NCBI GenBank assembly: GCA_013387205.1 | Contig: WARV01000012.1 | Span: forward strand, 1 to 54,271 | Source: Patescibacteria group bacterium | GTDB taxonomy: Bacteria; Patescibacteriota; Doudnabacteria; UBA920 | DNA: 54,271 bases | Reading direction: 5' to 3' | In this document: one piece after another, positions 1-9,473 of the stretch | Layout of the letters: every line of letters starts with the position of its first letter | Numbering within the stretch: position 1 is the first letter of the stretch | The notes under the pieces: generated by a model | What the model saw: the letters and a program-made list of their open reading frames with translations, nothing else | What the model was told of the DNA's origin: nothing | Databases searched by the model: none | Translations under genes and position numbers: made by a program

Positions 1-632
1 AACGAACTGCCGAACAGCTGCTCGTTGATTTTGTTTATTTCCAGCTGCTTGCGTTTTATGCGCGTGGTAAAAACATAAGTCACCAGAAAAAACAGTGGAA
101 CGAACCCGAACAGGGCCAAACCCATGCGCCACGATTTCACGAACACGATAATGAATACCGCGGTTATGGAAAAAGCATTCTGGAATATCTTGTCGAAAAT
201 CACGGAAAATAAATTTGTCACGTCATCGCGCGCTTTGGAAATCTTCCTGAACACTTCCCCGCTCTTAAACCTGCTATGGAAACTCATGGGCAGAGATATA
301 AGATGGGAATAAGAATGCTCCATTACCCTTATGCCTATCCTGTCCGCAACTGTCTGGACATAATACTGCTGAAAATTCTTAAAAGTCCTTGCCGCAAAAG
401 CCACCGCTATCCACCCTAAGACAACGGCCGTCAGTTCTTTAAAGAAAACCTGCTCGGTAGGAAATCTTTGCAAATTGTGTGATTGCCTTAAAAAATCATC
501 TAAGATTTTAGCAAAGAAAAAAGGCTCAGCCAATGAAAACGACTGGCTTAAAACTACAAAAACAAAAATAAGGGAAATTTTGCCTTTCTCCCCTTTCCAA
601 AACTGGGATAAAAATTTGAGATATTTAAACAT
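1..632 (-). CDS. ABC transporter permease/ATP-binding protein (N-terminal TM part; runs off the window edge)
   Basis: Reverse-strand translation from ATG at 632: MFKYLKFLSQFWKGEKGKISLIFVFVVLSQSFSLAEPFFFAKILDDFL...MEHSYSHLISLPMSFHSRFKSGEVFRKISKARDDVTNLF, typical of ABC exporter TM domains; not in the ORF track because it is open at the edge. Confidence 0.8.
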   Translation of the reverse strand, partial: MFKYLKFLSQFWKGEKGKISLIFVFVVLSQSFSLAEPFFFAKILDDFLRQSHNLQRFPTEQVFFKELTAVVLGWIAVAFAARTFKNFQQYYVQTVADRIGIRVMEHSYSHLISLPMSFHSRFKSGEVFRKISKARDDVTNLFSVIFDKIFQNAFSITAVFIIVFVKSWRMGLALFGFVPLFFLVTYVFTTRIKRKQLEINKINEQLFGSS

Positions 633-832
633 GATACTAAATATATGATACTAATATGCTAATTTGAATACTAATGATACTAATAATACCAATGATATAT
701 AAAGGATAATCTTCTTTAGAGAATTAGTATTATTAGCATCATTAGCATGCTTTCGTATATTGGCATCTCTTATTAAAAAACACCCGGAATACCAGGTGTT
801 AGTATTATACTAGACGATAGAGATAAAGAAAA

Positions 833-2098
833 CTATTCCAAAACCTTGTGCTTTAACATAATAATATCGCGGAACGACACGACCCCGAGCAATTTTTCAT
901 TTTTGTCAGTGACAGGCAAAGCACGGTGCCCATACCTCATAAACATGCCAATCGCTTCTTTTAACGTGCTATCCGGCATCAAACTGACAATAGATGTCGA
1001 CATGACATCCGAAAGCTTGGCGCTGTCATCTGCCATCAATAGCTCCTTCAGCCCTATTATGCCAATAAGCTTGCTGTTTTTGTCGGTAATATAAACATAT
1101 GCGATAACATCTTTGCCTTTGGCTAGTTTCGGGTAATTATCCTGCACCTCCCCGACTGTTTTTTCCGGATCCATATTAAGAATATCCATGGTAGCATAGT
1201 TGATAATCTTCTGCTCCTGCTGTTCCATGATTGATTCGACTTTCTTCCTGTTTTCAGGATCCAGCAGCTTAAGCAAGGCTTCCGATTCCGAACTCGGCAA
1301 AACCGACAAAACGTCCGCTGCCTGCCCAGGTGTCATCTCGTTTATAAGCTGCCCCGCGCGTTCAATTTTCAGCGAAGCCACCAAAGACCTTTGCACGTTC
1401 GGATCAATTTCTTCCAAAATATCCGACGCCTGTTCCGTATCAAGCTCGCTAAACAGCGCCATGCGCTGGTCGTGGTCCAACTCTTCCAAAATGTCCGCCA
1501 AATCCATTGGAGGAATATCTTCCAGTCTTTCTTTTAATACTTTCAATTTAACATCGCCTTTAAAACTGCCGATATCAGTCGGTAAATGCTGGATATAGGA
1601 CCAGGGGATAATATCCTTGTTATTCCTGTATCCGGGATAAATCATTTCGGCCAACCATTTCAACCCCATTCTCCGAAACAGCCCAAACTTGCTGATATCC
1701 ACGTCACTGACAAACAGCTTACTGTCTTTATGCACCATCATAACGTCATAAACCACTTCTACGTCATTGTCTTCTATATCCAAAACCTTCTTGTCCAAAA
1801 CATGGTCCTTAAGGAAAATTTCCCTGCTTGCCAGTTCGCGCTCGTAATTTTTAAATTCCCCGATATCGACTATTATTTTCCCGGCATTCATGTATTCGAC
1901 TTTTTCAAAAGGAATTAGCAGGGATGGATAACCAAACGGCCTGCTGACAAAGAGGCTTTGCACTTCGGGAAATTTATCATGGTCAATAATAACAATATCG
2001 GTCAGCCTGCCGATTTTTTTGCCGCGGCAAAAAACTTTTACCCCGAGAATTTGGGTAAGAAAATAAACATCCCGGAACTGCGGCTTGTTTTTGTCCAT
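833..2098 (-). CDS. Soluble PRC-barrel-like / MgtE N-domain / CBS-domain protein
   Basis: MgtE-N-like repeats (PPMDLADILEELDHDQRMALFSELDTEQASDILEEIDPNVQRSLV) followed by paired CBS domains; no MgtE transmembrane domain. Confidence 0.85.
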   Translation of the reverse strand: MDKNKPQFRDVYFLTQILGVKVFCRGKKIGRLTDIVIIDHDKFPEVQSLFVSRPFGYPSLLIPFEKVEYMNAGKIIVDIGEFKNYERELASREIFLKDHVLDKKVLDIEDNDVEVVYDVMMVHKDSKLFVSDVDISKFGLFRRMGLKWLAEMIYPGYRNNKDIIPWSYIQHLPTDIGSFKGDVKLKVLKERLEDIPPMDLADILEELDHDQRMALFSELDTEQASDILEEIDPNVQRSLVASLKIERAGQLINEMTPGQAADVLSVLPSSESEALLKLLDPENRKKVESIMEQQEQKIINYATMDILNMDPEKTVGEVQDNYPKLAKGKDVIAYVYITDKNSKLIGIIGLKELLMADDSAKLSDVMSTSIVSLMPDSTLKEAIGMFMRYGHRALPVTDKNEKLLGVVSFRDIIMLKHKVLE

Positions 2099-2102
2099 AA
2101 AT

Positions 2103-2315
2103 TTACTGGTGAATTAATGTGATGAATTTATAAACCAAGATTATTACCAGAAGCAATAGATAAATCCTGAGCAACAAAAGCGCCAGCCTGACAAATGGGG
2201 TTGTTTTTAGCCTGGGGACCGAATATTTCCTGTTTAATTCGGCGATTACTTCAAATCTTTCCTTTAAAATTTTACCTACCCGGCTGTTCGCGATTTTTTT
2301 AAAAAGATATGACAT
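2103..2315 (-). CDS. Small single-TM hypothetical protein
   Basis: 70-aa ORF in operon position with one C-terminal hydrophobic helix. Confidence 0.5.
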   Translation of the reverse strand: MSYLFKKIANSRVGKILKERFEVIAELNRKYSVPRLKTTPFVRLALLLLRIYLLLLVIILVYKFITLIHQ

Positions 2316-2344
2316 GGCTTATAAATTATTTTGTATGGAAACGG

Positions 2345-3610
2345 CTATTTGAACAAATTCGGAAACAAAGCGCTTATCCCAAAAAGGGTTGATAAAATAA
2401 TTATCACGACCACGATTGCAATATTAATAACGTTCTGGGCAATGGTATTCTTGTAATCCCCCATCGTATCCTTGTCGTTAAGCAATAAAATTAAAAATAC
2501 CAAAGCAGCCGGCAATAAAGTTACGGCAATTACTTGCACAAACAGGGTGATAAGCACCAAAGGGGCGCCGGGGATTAATACCACTATCCCTGCAGTAATT
2601 AAAGTGAAAAAGTAGCTGGCATAAAACCACGGGGCTTCTTTTACTTTTTTATTCAGGGAGTGCGCCCAGCCGAACACCTCGCCGAAAGCCCATGAACTGG
2701 CCAGGGAGATGCAAATCGCGCCCAGGAAACCGGCATCGAAAAGCCCGATAGCTAAAAGTGTCCCCACATATTTGTTTATTCCCATTATGGTACGCGCTGC
2801 CTGGTCCGCGCTTTGAATATCCACTCCAGGCAGAAGCGTTCCGGTTACCACAATAACGAATAGCGCAACCAAGACGGTCAGTATGGAACCGACAGCGGTA
2901 TCAACCTTGCCCCAAGGAATATCTTTTTCCTGCATGCCTTTATCCACGACAGAGCTTTGCTGGAAAAAAACCATCCACGGGGCTATGGTGGTACCAATAT
3001 TAGCCATCAAAAAAAAGAACATCTGCCCGTTAAAGCCGCCGGGAAAAGACGGCTTTAGCCCTTTGACAATATCACCAACCTGGGGATGCACCAAAAACGC
3101 GGCAGGAATATATACCACGTTTAAAGCCGCAAATAGAAAAGCGATTTTCTCCCAAGTCCAATACCTGCCCTGCAAAACCATTGCCCCCATGATAACGCAA
3201 ACGACAATCACCGTAACTACCGGCGGCACATGGAAAATGCTCAAAGCGGCGGTCATTCCGATAAATTCGGTAATCAAGGTCAGCCAGTCGGAAAGTATGA
3301 GATCCAACAGAGAAAACCAGCCCCAAAAAGAGCCAAACGCGTCAAAAATCGCTTCGGCATGGCCGCGCTTGGTCACGGCCCCAAGCCGCACTGTCATTTC
3401 CTGCACAAAATAAGCCACGGGCCCGAGTATAACCAAAAACCAAATTAAGTTGTAACCGTATTTTGCTCCAGTTGCGGCATAAGTGGTAATACCACCCGCG
3501 TCGTTGTCAGCTACCATAACCAAAAGCCCCGGACCTGAAATTATAAAAAATAATTGTATGGCTTTAATTGTCCTGCGGTATTTATAAAAAAGTTTCGCCC
3601 AAAAACTCAT
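2345..3610 (-). CDS. NRAMP-family (NRAMP-related, possibly Mg2+) divalent metal transporter
   Basis: 421 aa polytopic; TM1 has GPGLLVMVADNDAGGITTYAATGAKYG and TM6 ANIGTTIAPWMVFFQQS, i.e. without canonical DPGN/MPH. Confidence 0.85.
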   Translation of the reverse strand: MSFWAKLFYKYRRTIKAIQLFFIISGPGLLVMVADNDAGGITTYAATGAKYGYNLIWFLVILGPVAYFVQEMTVRLGAVTKRGHAEAIFDAFGSFWGWFSLLDLILSDWLTLITEFIGMTAALSIFHVPPVVTVIVVCVIMGAMVLQGRYWTWEKIAFLFAALNVVYIPAAFLVHPQVGDIVKGLKPSFPGGFNGQMFFFLMANIGTTIAPWMVFFQQSSVVDKGMQEKDIPWGKVDTAVGSILTVLVALFVIVVTGTLLPGVDIQSADQAARTIMGINKYVGTLLAIGLFDAGFLGAICISLASSWAFGEVFGWAHSLNKKVKEAPWFYASYFFTLITAGIVVLIPGAPLVLITLFVQVIAVTLLPAALVFLILLLNDKDTMGDYKNTIAQNVINIAIVVVIIILSTLFGISALFPNLFK

Positions 3611-3799
3611 AAAACTACTTCTAGGTTAAAATCGATTTTGCACAATTTAAATCCAGCACATTCTTTGTTTGCTGTGATTTAATATCACTTAAAAAATATT
3701 TTTGCGCTGCCGGGTCGGCTATTTATATTTGCGCTGGATATTAATATTATATCATTTATCAGCAAAAATATCAATTATCTGCAATGGATATATTTAAAA

Positions 3800-6373
3800 T
3801 TATTCGTAACCATATTTCTTAATAAACCATTCCTTAGCAAACTGGACCATGAGCAGATAGCAAACCATCATAGCTGCCAAAATCGCGTAATAAAACGGCG
3901 GAGGGGCTACAAGGCCAAAAACCTTGGCCAGCGGAGTGTAAGGAACCACAAATGCGGCGGTCAGCACCAAAAATGTATTAATTACCAAATATTTCCCCGG
4001 CCGGCTTTCCAAAAACGGGATTTTCCTGGTCCTTATGACATAAATAACCAAAGTCTGGCTGAGCAAACTTTCCAAAAACCATCCGGTATGGAACAGGGCT
4101 TGGTTATTAAAACCCAAAAACACCCACCACATCACCCCGAAAGTCAAAAAATCAAACAAGGAACTAATAGGCCCTATAAGTACCATGAATTTTTTTACAA
4201 GGCCAATGTTCCAGGGCTTGGGCGATTGCAAATACCCTTCGTCTACATTATCGGTAGGCAAAGCCAATTGCGATAAATCGTAAAGGAAATTATTCAGCAA
4301 TATCTGTATTGGCAGCATCGGCAAGAACGGCAAAAACAGGCTGGCGCCGGTCATGGAAAACATGTTGCCAAAATTGGAACTGCTGCCCATACGGACATAT
4401 TTCAGGATATTGCCAAAAACTTTCCGGCCCTCAAGCACCCCGTCATAAAGCACAACCAGGCTTTTTTTGAGCAAAATTATATTTGCGGATTCCCTGGCGA
4501 TATCAACGGCATTATTCACCGATATGCTGACATCGGCCGCTTTCAAAGCCGGCGAATCGTTTATCCCGTCGCCCAAAAAACCGACCACATGCCCGTTGCC
4601 GTGCAGCATCCTAATAACCCTCTCTTTCTGCAAAGGCAGCATACGGGAGAACACTGTTACCTTTTCTACGAGTTTTTTTAACTCTTCGTCGGACATCTGT
4701 TCGACTTTTTCCCCGGTCAGCATCCCTTCTACGTTCAAGCCGATATCTTTGCAAATTTTTTCCGTGACCAGTTCATTGTCCCCTGTCAAAACTTTTATTT
4801 TAATCCCCACCTTTTCCAAAGATTCCAGTGCCTGTTTTGCCGTAGGCTTAGGCGGATCCAAAAAGGCTAAAAACCCTTTTAGTACCAGATCATTTTCATC
4901 AGCCGGCTCAAAAACCTTTTTTTCCGCGGCAAATTTTTTATAAGCCACTGCCAAAACCCTGAAACCCTGCTGGCTTAAAGCATGGTAAGCCTGGCTGGCC
5001 GATTTGTAAGCACAATCGTCAAAAACTTCCTCAGTACCATCTTTTTGGAACCTAGAGCATCTTTTGAAAATCTCTTCCGGCGCACCCTTAACGGCCATCA
5101 TTAAATTTTTCCCAGGGCTCTCCACCACCACTGACATAATCCTCCTGGTAAAATCAAAAGGAATCTCGTCAACTTTTTTATAATTAAGCAGGTGGTTATG
5201 TTCGTGCTTTAATACCGCCTGGTCAAGCAGGCTTTTTAAACCTGTCTGGTAAAAGCTGTTTAAAAACCCAAGTTCCAGCACCTCGCTGCTGTCTTTTTGG
5301 GAAACATCGCAATACTTTTCCAGCACTACCTGGTCCATGGTTAATGTGCCGGTTTTGTCCGTACACAAAATATCCATGGCCCCGAAATTCTGGATGGCAT
5401 CCAGCCTTTTGACCACGACTTTTTTCTTGGACATCAAAAGCGCACCCTTGGATAAATTGATAGTTACCAGCATGGGCAAGGTTTCGGGCGCAAGCCCTAC
5501 AGCCACGGCCAGCGCGAATAAAACGCTCTCAAAAAAGCTATGTTTGGTAATGACATTAATCGCTAAAATTATTATTACCATCGCCAAAATAGCCTTGATC
5601 ATCATCCAGGTAAAATCCTTTATCCCCTTGTCAAAAGACGTTTCGACATTAACCCCTAAAAGCTCTTTGGAAATTTTTCCGAATTCCGTATACACGCCGG
5701 TATGGATAACCACCCCTTCCCCGGTGCCGCTGACCACTGACGAACCCATAAAAGCCATATTGCAGAGCTCAATAAAATTTCCCGTTTTATTAATATCGCA
5801 CTGCGAAAATTTTTCCACGGGCATGGATTCACCGGTCAATGCCGACTGGCTGACAAACAAATCTTTACAGGAAATAAGGCGGATATCCGCGGGAACGACA
5901 TCTCCGGCCGACAGATTAATAACATCGCCGGGCACCAAATCCTTCATATTCTTTTCCTTGAGCCTACCGTCCCTAAGCACCGCGACAGTTGTCCTGACTA
6001 AGGCGTTTAAATCTTCCACGGCCTTTTCCGCCTTGTGTTCCTGGTAAAAAGACAGCAAGGCGCTCATAAAAGCCATCGCGTAAACGATTATCGCGCTGAA
6101 TTTTTCCCCGAAAAAGAGCGAGAAGGTCCCTATAAAAAGCAATAATATGATTAACGGATTGGTAAAACGGGATGCGATTTCGTGGATTAAAATTCTTTTC
6201 TTTTTTTTCGCCAGCTCATTCTTGCCGAATTCCATCACCCGCTTAACGCCTTCCGCTTCCGGCAATCCCTTCTGGGACGTTTTCAATTCCGCAAAGATCG
6301 CCTCAAGAGGAGACAAGGCATAATTAAAATTCCAGTTTTGGGGCTTATGGTTTGTGATGTTTTTCAAATGCAT
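3800..6373 (-). CDS. mgtA: Magnesium-translocating P-type ATPase
   Basis: 857 aa; CTDKTGTLT, TGES, GDGINDSPALKAADVSISV; C-terminal FGNMFSMTGASLFLPFLPMLPIQILLNNFLYDLSQLALPTDNVD typical of MgtA/B. Confidence 0.9.
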   Translation of the reverse strand: MHLKNITNHKPQNWNFNYALSPLEAIFAELKTSQKGLPEAEGVKRVMEFGKNELAKKKKRILIHEIASRFTNPLIILLLFIGTFSLFFGEKFSAIIVYAMAFMSALLSFYQEHKAEKAVEDLNALVRTTVAVLRDGRLKEKNMKDLVPGDVINLSAGDVVPADIRLISCKDLFVSQSALTGESMPVEKFSQCDINKTGNFIELCNMAFMGSSVVSGTGEGVVIHTGVYTEFGKISKELLGVNVETSFDKGIKDFTWMMIKAILAMVIIILAINVITKHSFFESVLFALAVAVGLAPETLPMLVTINLSKGALLMSKKKVVVKRLDAIQNFGAMDILCTDKTGTLTMDQVVLEKYCDVSQKDSSEVLELGFLNSFYQTGLKSLLDQAVLKHEHNHLLNYKKVDEIPFDFTRRIMSVVVESPGKNLMMAVKGAPEEIFKRCSRFQKDGTEEVFDDCAYKSASQAYHALSQQGFRVLAVAYKKFAAEKKVFEPADENDLVLKGFLAFLDPPKPTAKQALESLEKVGIKIKVLTGDNELVTEKICKDIGLNVEGMLTGEKVEQMSDEELKKLVEKVTVFSRMLPLQKERVIRMLHGNGHVVGFLGDGINDSPALKAADVSISVNNAVDIARESANIILLKKSLVVLYDGVLEGRKVFGNILKYVRMGSSSNFGNMFSMTGASLFLPFLPMLPIQILLNNFLYDLSQLALPTDNVDEGYLQSPKPWNIGLVKKFMVLIGPISSLFDFLTFGVMWWVFLGFNNQALFHTGWFLESLLSQTLVIYVIRTRKIPFLESRPGKYLVINTFLVLTAAFVVPYTPLAKVFGLVAPPPFYYAILAAMMVCYLLMVQFAKEWFIKKYGYE

Positions 6374-6408
6374 TTTTGTTTTTTTTGAAATTTAGGTATT
6401 TGGAGTGT

Positions 6409-6442
6409 TTGAATAACTTGAGTCCAGACTCAAGTTATTCAA
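6409..6442. terminator. 16-bp perfect stem-loop between the holin-like gene and mgtA
   Basis: ttgaataacttgagtc-ca-gactcaagttattcaa. Confidence 0.6.
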
Positions 6443-6447
6443 AAGAC

Positions 6448-6792
6448 TTATCTTGCCAGCCCGTTAAGCACCAACTTGCTAATTAATGAAAACACTGTTA
6501 CTACCAGTGCTCCAAAAAAAGCCGCTGAAAAACTGCTTACTGAAAAACCTTTCACGAAAGTTGCCAGTTGGAACATAAGCGCATTAATCACCAGCAAAAA
6601 AATCCCAAAAGTCAAAATGGACAGCGGGAAAGTGATGATTTTCAAAAACAAGCCCAGAGTGACGTTTAAGAAAGCCAGCACCAAAGCCACAATAAGCGCT
6701 GTGCCAAAACTCGCTACCCTTATCCCCGGCACAATTCTTGCTGCGAGCAAGACCGCAAGGGCGTTGATAATAAGGTTTAAAATTATTCCCAT
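6448..6792 (-). CDS. Phage holin family 4 / YvlD-like membrane protein
   Basis: 114 aa with four TM segments, pattern NALAVLLAARIVPGIRVASFGTALIVALVLAFLNVTLG. Confidence 0.75.
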   Translation of the reverse strand: MGIILNLIINALAVLLAARIVPGIRVASFGTALIVALVLAFLNVTLGLFLKIITFPLSILTFGIFLLVINALMFQLATFVKGFSVSSFSAAFFGALVVTVFSLISKLVLNGLAR

Positions 6793-6864
6793 AAATTTGA
6801 AGTTAATTATCTATATTTAATAATTTTAATCATTTGACTGTTTTTCCGTCTTTTAAATTATCAT

Positions 6865-7266
6865 ATGTTAAAAATAAGAGGGAAATATAAAGTTATATGC
6901 GTGGCGGTCTTAGTGGTATTTTTTATCCTTTTACCGCTGGCTTTTTCCTATGCCCTGACAGCCAACATCCCCTGCCCGCCAGGAATTGCATGCCCTGGCA
7001 CCAGCGGCACTGGCATTAACAGTGTAAACGATTTTATCGCCACCGTGATAAATTGGCTGATAGGAATTTCTTTCGGTATTGCCGTACTGTTCCTGATAAT
7101 CGGCGGATTCAGATATATAGTGTCCGGCGGTGATGTGGAAAGCGCGGAAGCAGCCAAGAACACCATCATTAATGCCATCATCGGTATTATAATTATAATC
7201 TTATCATACGTGATAATTAATGCCGTAGTAAACCTGCTAACCAGGCCTTCAGGCACCGGGCCTTAA
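6865..7266 (+). CDS. TrbC/VirB2-like pilin-type small membrane protein
   Basis: Signal peptide then two TM segments flanking GGFRYIVSGGDVESAEAAKNTIINAIIGIIIIILSYVIINAV. Confidence 0.7.
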   Translation: MLKIRGKYKVICVAVLVVFFILLPLAFSYALTANIPCPPGIACPGTSGTGINSVNDFIATVINWLIGISFGIAVLFLIIGGFRYIVSGGDVESAEAAKNTIINAIIGIIIIILSYVIINAVVNLLTRPSGTGP

Positions 7267-7423
7267 GTATCTAGCCGTTTGGTAAGATATTGACCAAGAC
7301 CAAACAGGCAAACCCTAATTTAATGAAACCATATTTTTTTAATTTTGGCAAAAGCTAATTCCAGATAGAAACAAAACATTTTTTCTAGCGTTATAATGTG
7401 TATAAAAATTAATTTGAAACAAT

Positions 7424-8932
7424 ATGCAAAAGAAAAATACTTTGGCTTTTGCTGCTTTGATGGCTATTGGGCTATTAGGCTTAACAATGTCACCATCCGC
7501 TTTAGCTGCAACAGTCACCACTCCCGCCACTTCTTCTGTCTCATCTGATAGTTACAGTGGCAGCTCAGTGTCCTTGCCGGCAATTGTTGTTACTGAAACA
7601 GCAGCCGGTGATATTCCTGCCGGCACATTAATTTTAGGTTTACCAGCAGGATTTATTTTTGATACCGCGTCTGCGGCAAATGTCAGCTATGCAGGGACAG
7701 GTTTGGCCGGATCGGCCAATGTCTTGTTTCCAGACAACACCCACGCAAGCGTAAATGTTACTGCCAGTTCAACTTCAACAGGAAGTTTGACAATTGGCTC
7801 GAGCGTTCCGCTTAAGGTTAAAGTTTCTGCTGGCGCGCCGGTTGCCGCGCCCGGCAATATTACTTTAAGCGCGGGAACAATTATTAGCCTCACCACTACT
7901 TCAAGCTTTGGCACTTTAACCCAAGTGCCGGGTGCGGCCACAAAACTTTCCTTTTCTGTCCAGCCTCCGGCAACAGTTGGCGTAAATACCGCTTTTGCAG
8001 CCTCAGTAAGCGCGCAAGACCAATTTGGCAATGTACTAACCTCTGATAGCGGCCGTGCAATAAGCATTACTGCTATCATGGCAACCGGTACAGCTACCCC
8101 GGCATCTTTGGGCGGCATGACTTCGGTCAATACCTCTTCAGGAATTTCGGCTTTCATCAGCCTCACCTATCCGCAAGCTGATACCATAAAACTGCAAGCT
8201 TCTTCAAATTCTTTACCATCAATTCAAAGCAATGCTATTGCCATAACCACAACCTCAACTTCCACTCCCCCGCTTTACCTGAAAAATGGGATGCTGGTAA
8301 AAGTAGAAGGCAAGGATACTGTTTACATGGTGGTCAACGGAAAACTCAGGCCGTTTTATTCCGCGGCGATTTTCCATGCACGCGGCAAAAAATTCCAAAA
8401 TATTTTAACACTAACCCAGGCGCAGTTCGCGCAAGTTACAGTCGGCAGCCCAATTGGCAAAGAAAAAGACCAGGACGAGAACGAGGGCGAACGAGACAGC
8501 AGCCGCATAATAATCGTCCTTCCGGCTGGTTCAACTACAACAACAAGCTCAAGCCTGGCAAGCCTAACCAATTTGCCGGAAGGGACTATTGTAAAAGTTT
8601 CCGGCAATCCGACAATCTACATTGTACAAGGCGGACAGCTCAAGCCGTTTACTTCCATGGCAATCTTTAACGCTTATAAAAAAGATTTAAATGCCCTTAA
8701 AGTGATTAGCGCTTCAGAGCTTAACACGTTAACTTTAGGCTCCCCTGCCGCTTTCCCGGACGGTACGCTTCTTAAAGGATCCGATTCCACAATTTACGTG
8801 GCGCGCGGCGGGCAGCTTTACGGAATCCCGAACATGCAGACTCTCAGTAAAAATGGATTGTCTTTAAAAAATCTGCTCAAAGTCAAAGACCAGGAAATTA
8901 AGGACATACACCACGCAGGAACGGAAGATTAA
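7424..8932 (+). CDS. Secreted surface protein with three C-terminal 'GNPTIYIVQGGQLKPF'-type repeats
   Basis: Signal peptide, Ser/Thr/Ala-rich beta domain, then three ~55-aa repeats (GMLVKVEGKDTVYMVVNGKLRPF / GTIVKVSGNPTIYIVQGGQLKPF / GTLLKGSDSTIYVARGGQLYGI). Confidence 0.75.
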   Translation: MQKKNTLAFAALMAIGLLGLTMSPSALAATVTTPATSSVSSDSYSGSSVSLPAIVVTETAAGDIPAGTLILGLPAGFIFDTASAANVSYAGTGLAGSANVLFPDNTHASVNVTASSTSTGSLTIGSSVPLKVKVSAGAPVAAPGNITLSAGTIISLTTTSSFGTLTQVPGAATKLSFSVQPPATVGVNTAFAASVSAQDQFGNVLTSDSGRAISITAIMATGTATPASLGGMTSVNTSSGISAFISLTYPQADTIKLQASSNSLPSIQSNAIAITTTSTSTPPLYLKNGMLVKVEGKDTVYMVVNGKLRPFYSAAIFHARGKKFQNILTLTQAQFAQVTVGSPIGKEKDQDENEGERDSSRIIIVLPAGSTTTTSSSLASLTNLPEGTIVKVSGNPTIYIVQGGQLKPFTSMAIFNAYKKDLNALKVISASELNTLTLGSPAAFPDGTLLKGSDSTIYVARGGQLYGIPNMQTLSKNGLSLKNLLKVKDQEIKDIHHAGTED

Positions 8933-8933
8933 G

Positions 8934-9139
8934 AAGTAGTTTCAAAAGCTGCTTTTCAGGCGAAATTACAGAATTTTGAGCAGATTGGCAGAAATAAATT
9001 TTGAGGTTTAGCTAAAGCTAAGCCGAACAAATTTTTTGTGACAAGATGAGCTTTAATGGCAATCTGGCTCTGCCAGTTGCCAGCTTAACCCCAAAATTCT
9101 GGGATTGCAGCCAAAATGAGATTTTGAGACTATTTCTAA
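8934..9139. repeat. Copy 1 of a dispersed MITE-like / structured intergenic element
   Basis: Shares aaataaatttt..gtttagct.aaagctaagc..aa..tttttt...caagatgagctttaatggcaatctggct and ctgccagttgccagcttaaccc with 41046-41336; ends form imperfect inverted repeats. Confidence 0.7.
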
Positions 9140-9224
9140 TATTTGGTTAGGCAACCCCTTCTTCCTTGAGGGAAGGAAAAGGGTTATAAATTAGGGTGAA
9201 AACCCCAATAAATGTAGGCCTATG

Positions 9225-9251
9225 AACACCTCAACCGACGGTTGAGGTGTT
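9225..9251. terminator. Stem-loop with CTCAACCG-A-CGGTTGAG core
   Basis: aacacctcaaccg-a-cggttgaggtgtt followed by tattttgg. Confidence 0.55.
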
Positions 9252-9308
9252 TATTTTGGTTTAAAATGCCAAACCTCTTTTTCGCCTAAATGATGTTTTA
9301 AAAACTTT

Positions 9309-9419
9309 ATGCTTAAAGGAACAGTTTATTTACTATCAGGATTCATCAAAAAATCGCAAAAAATTCCGCAAAGCGAACTGGCCAAAGCCAGTAATAAATA
9401 TCACGTTTTAACGTCTTGA
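9309..9419 (+). pseudogene. C-terminal remnant of a HigB/RelE-like toxin
   Basis: ORF MLKGTVYLLSGFIKKSQKIPQSELAKASNKYHVLTS* matches the C-terminal pattern of phage-derived Gp49/HigB toxins (LLhGF.KKsqKtP..El..A). Confidence 0.6.
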
Positions 9420-9447
9420 AATAATATAACCTATAGGTTATATTATT
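9420..9447 (+). promoter_or_regulatory. 28-bp perfect palindrome inside a sigma70-like promoter upstream of the XRE gene
   Basis: aataatataacctataggttatattatt; TTGAAA (9416-9421)-N17-TATATT (9439-9444). Confidence 0.7.
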
Positions 9448-9473
9448 CATGTAAGTCATTTTATGATACTACC

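Noticed and set aside
1200-1598. Antisense ORFs opposite strong genes (e.g. 1200-1598, 2883-3413, 5337-6047, 32143-33147, 40190-41077)
   Set aside because: They mirror well-supported CDSs on the other strand, have low-complexity Ser/Lys-rich translations and no recognisable domains or Shine-Dalgarno
6448-6792. Prophage remnant based on the holin-like annotation
   Set aside because: Family 4 'holins' are common chromosomal membrane proteins and no other phage genes are nearby
8934-9139. Insertion sequence with transposase
   Set aside because: Inverted termini exist but there is no transposase ORF or clear target-site duplication; kept only as MITE-like repeat
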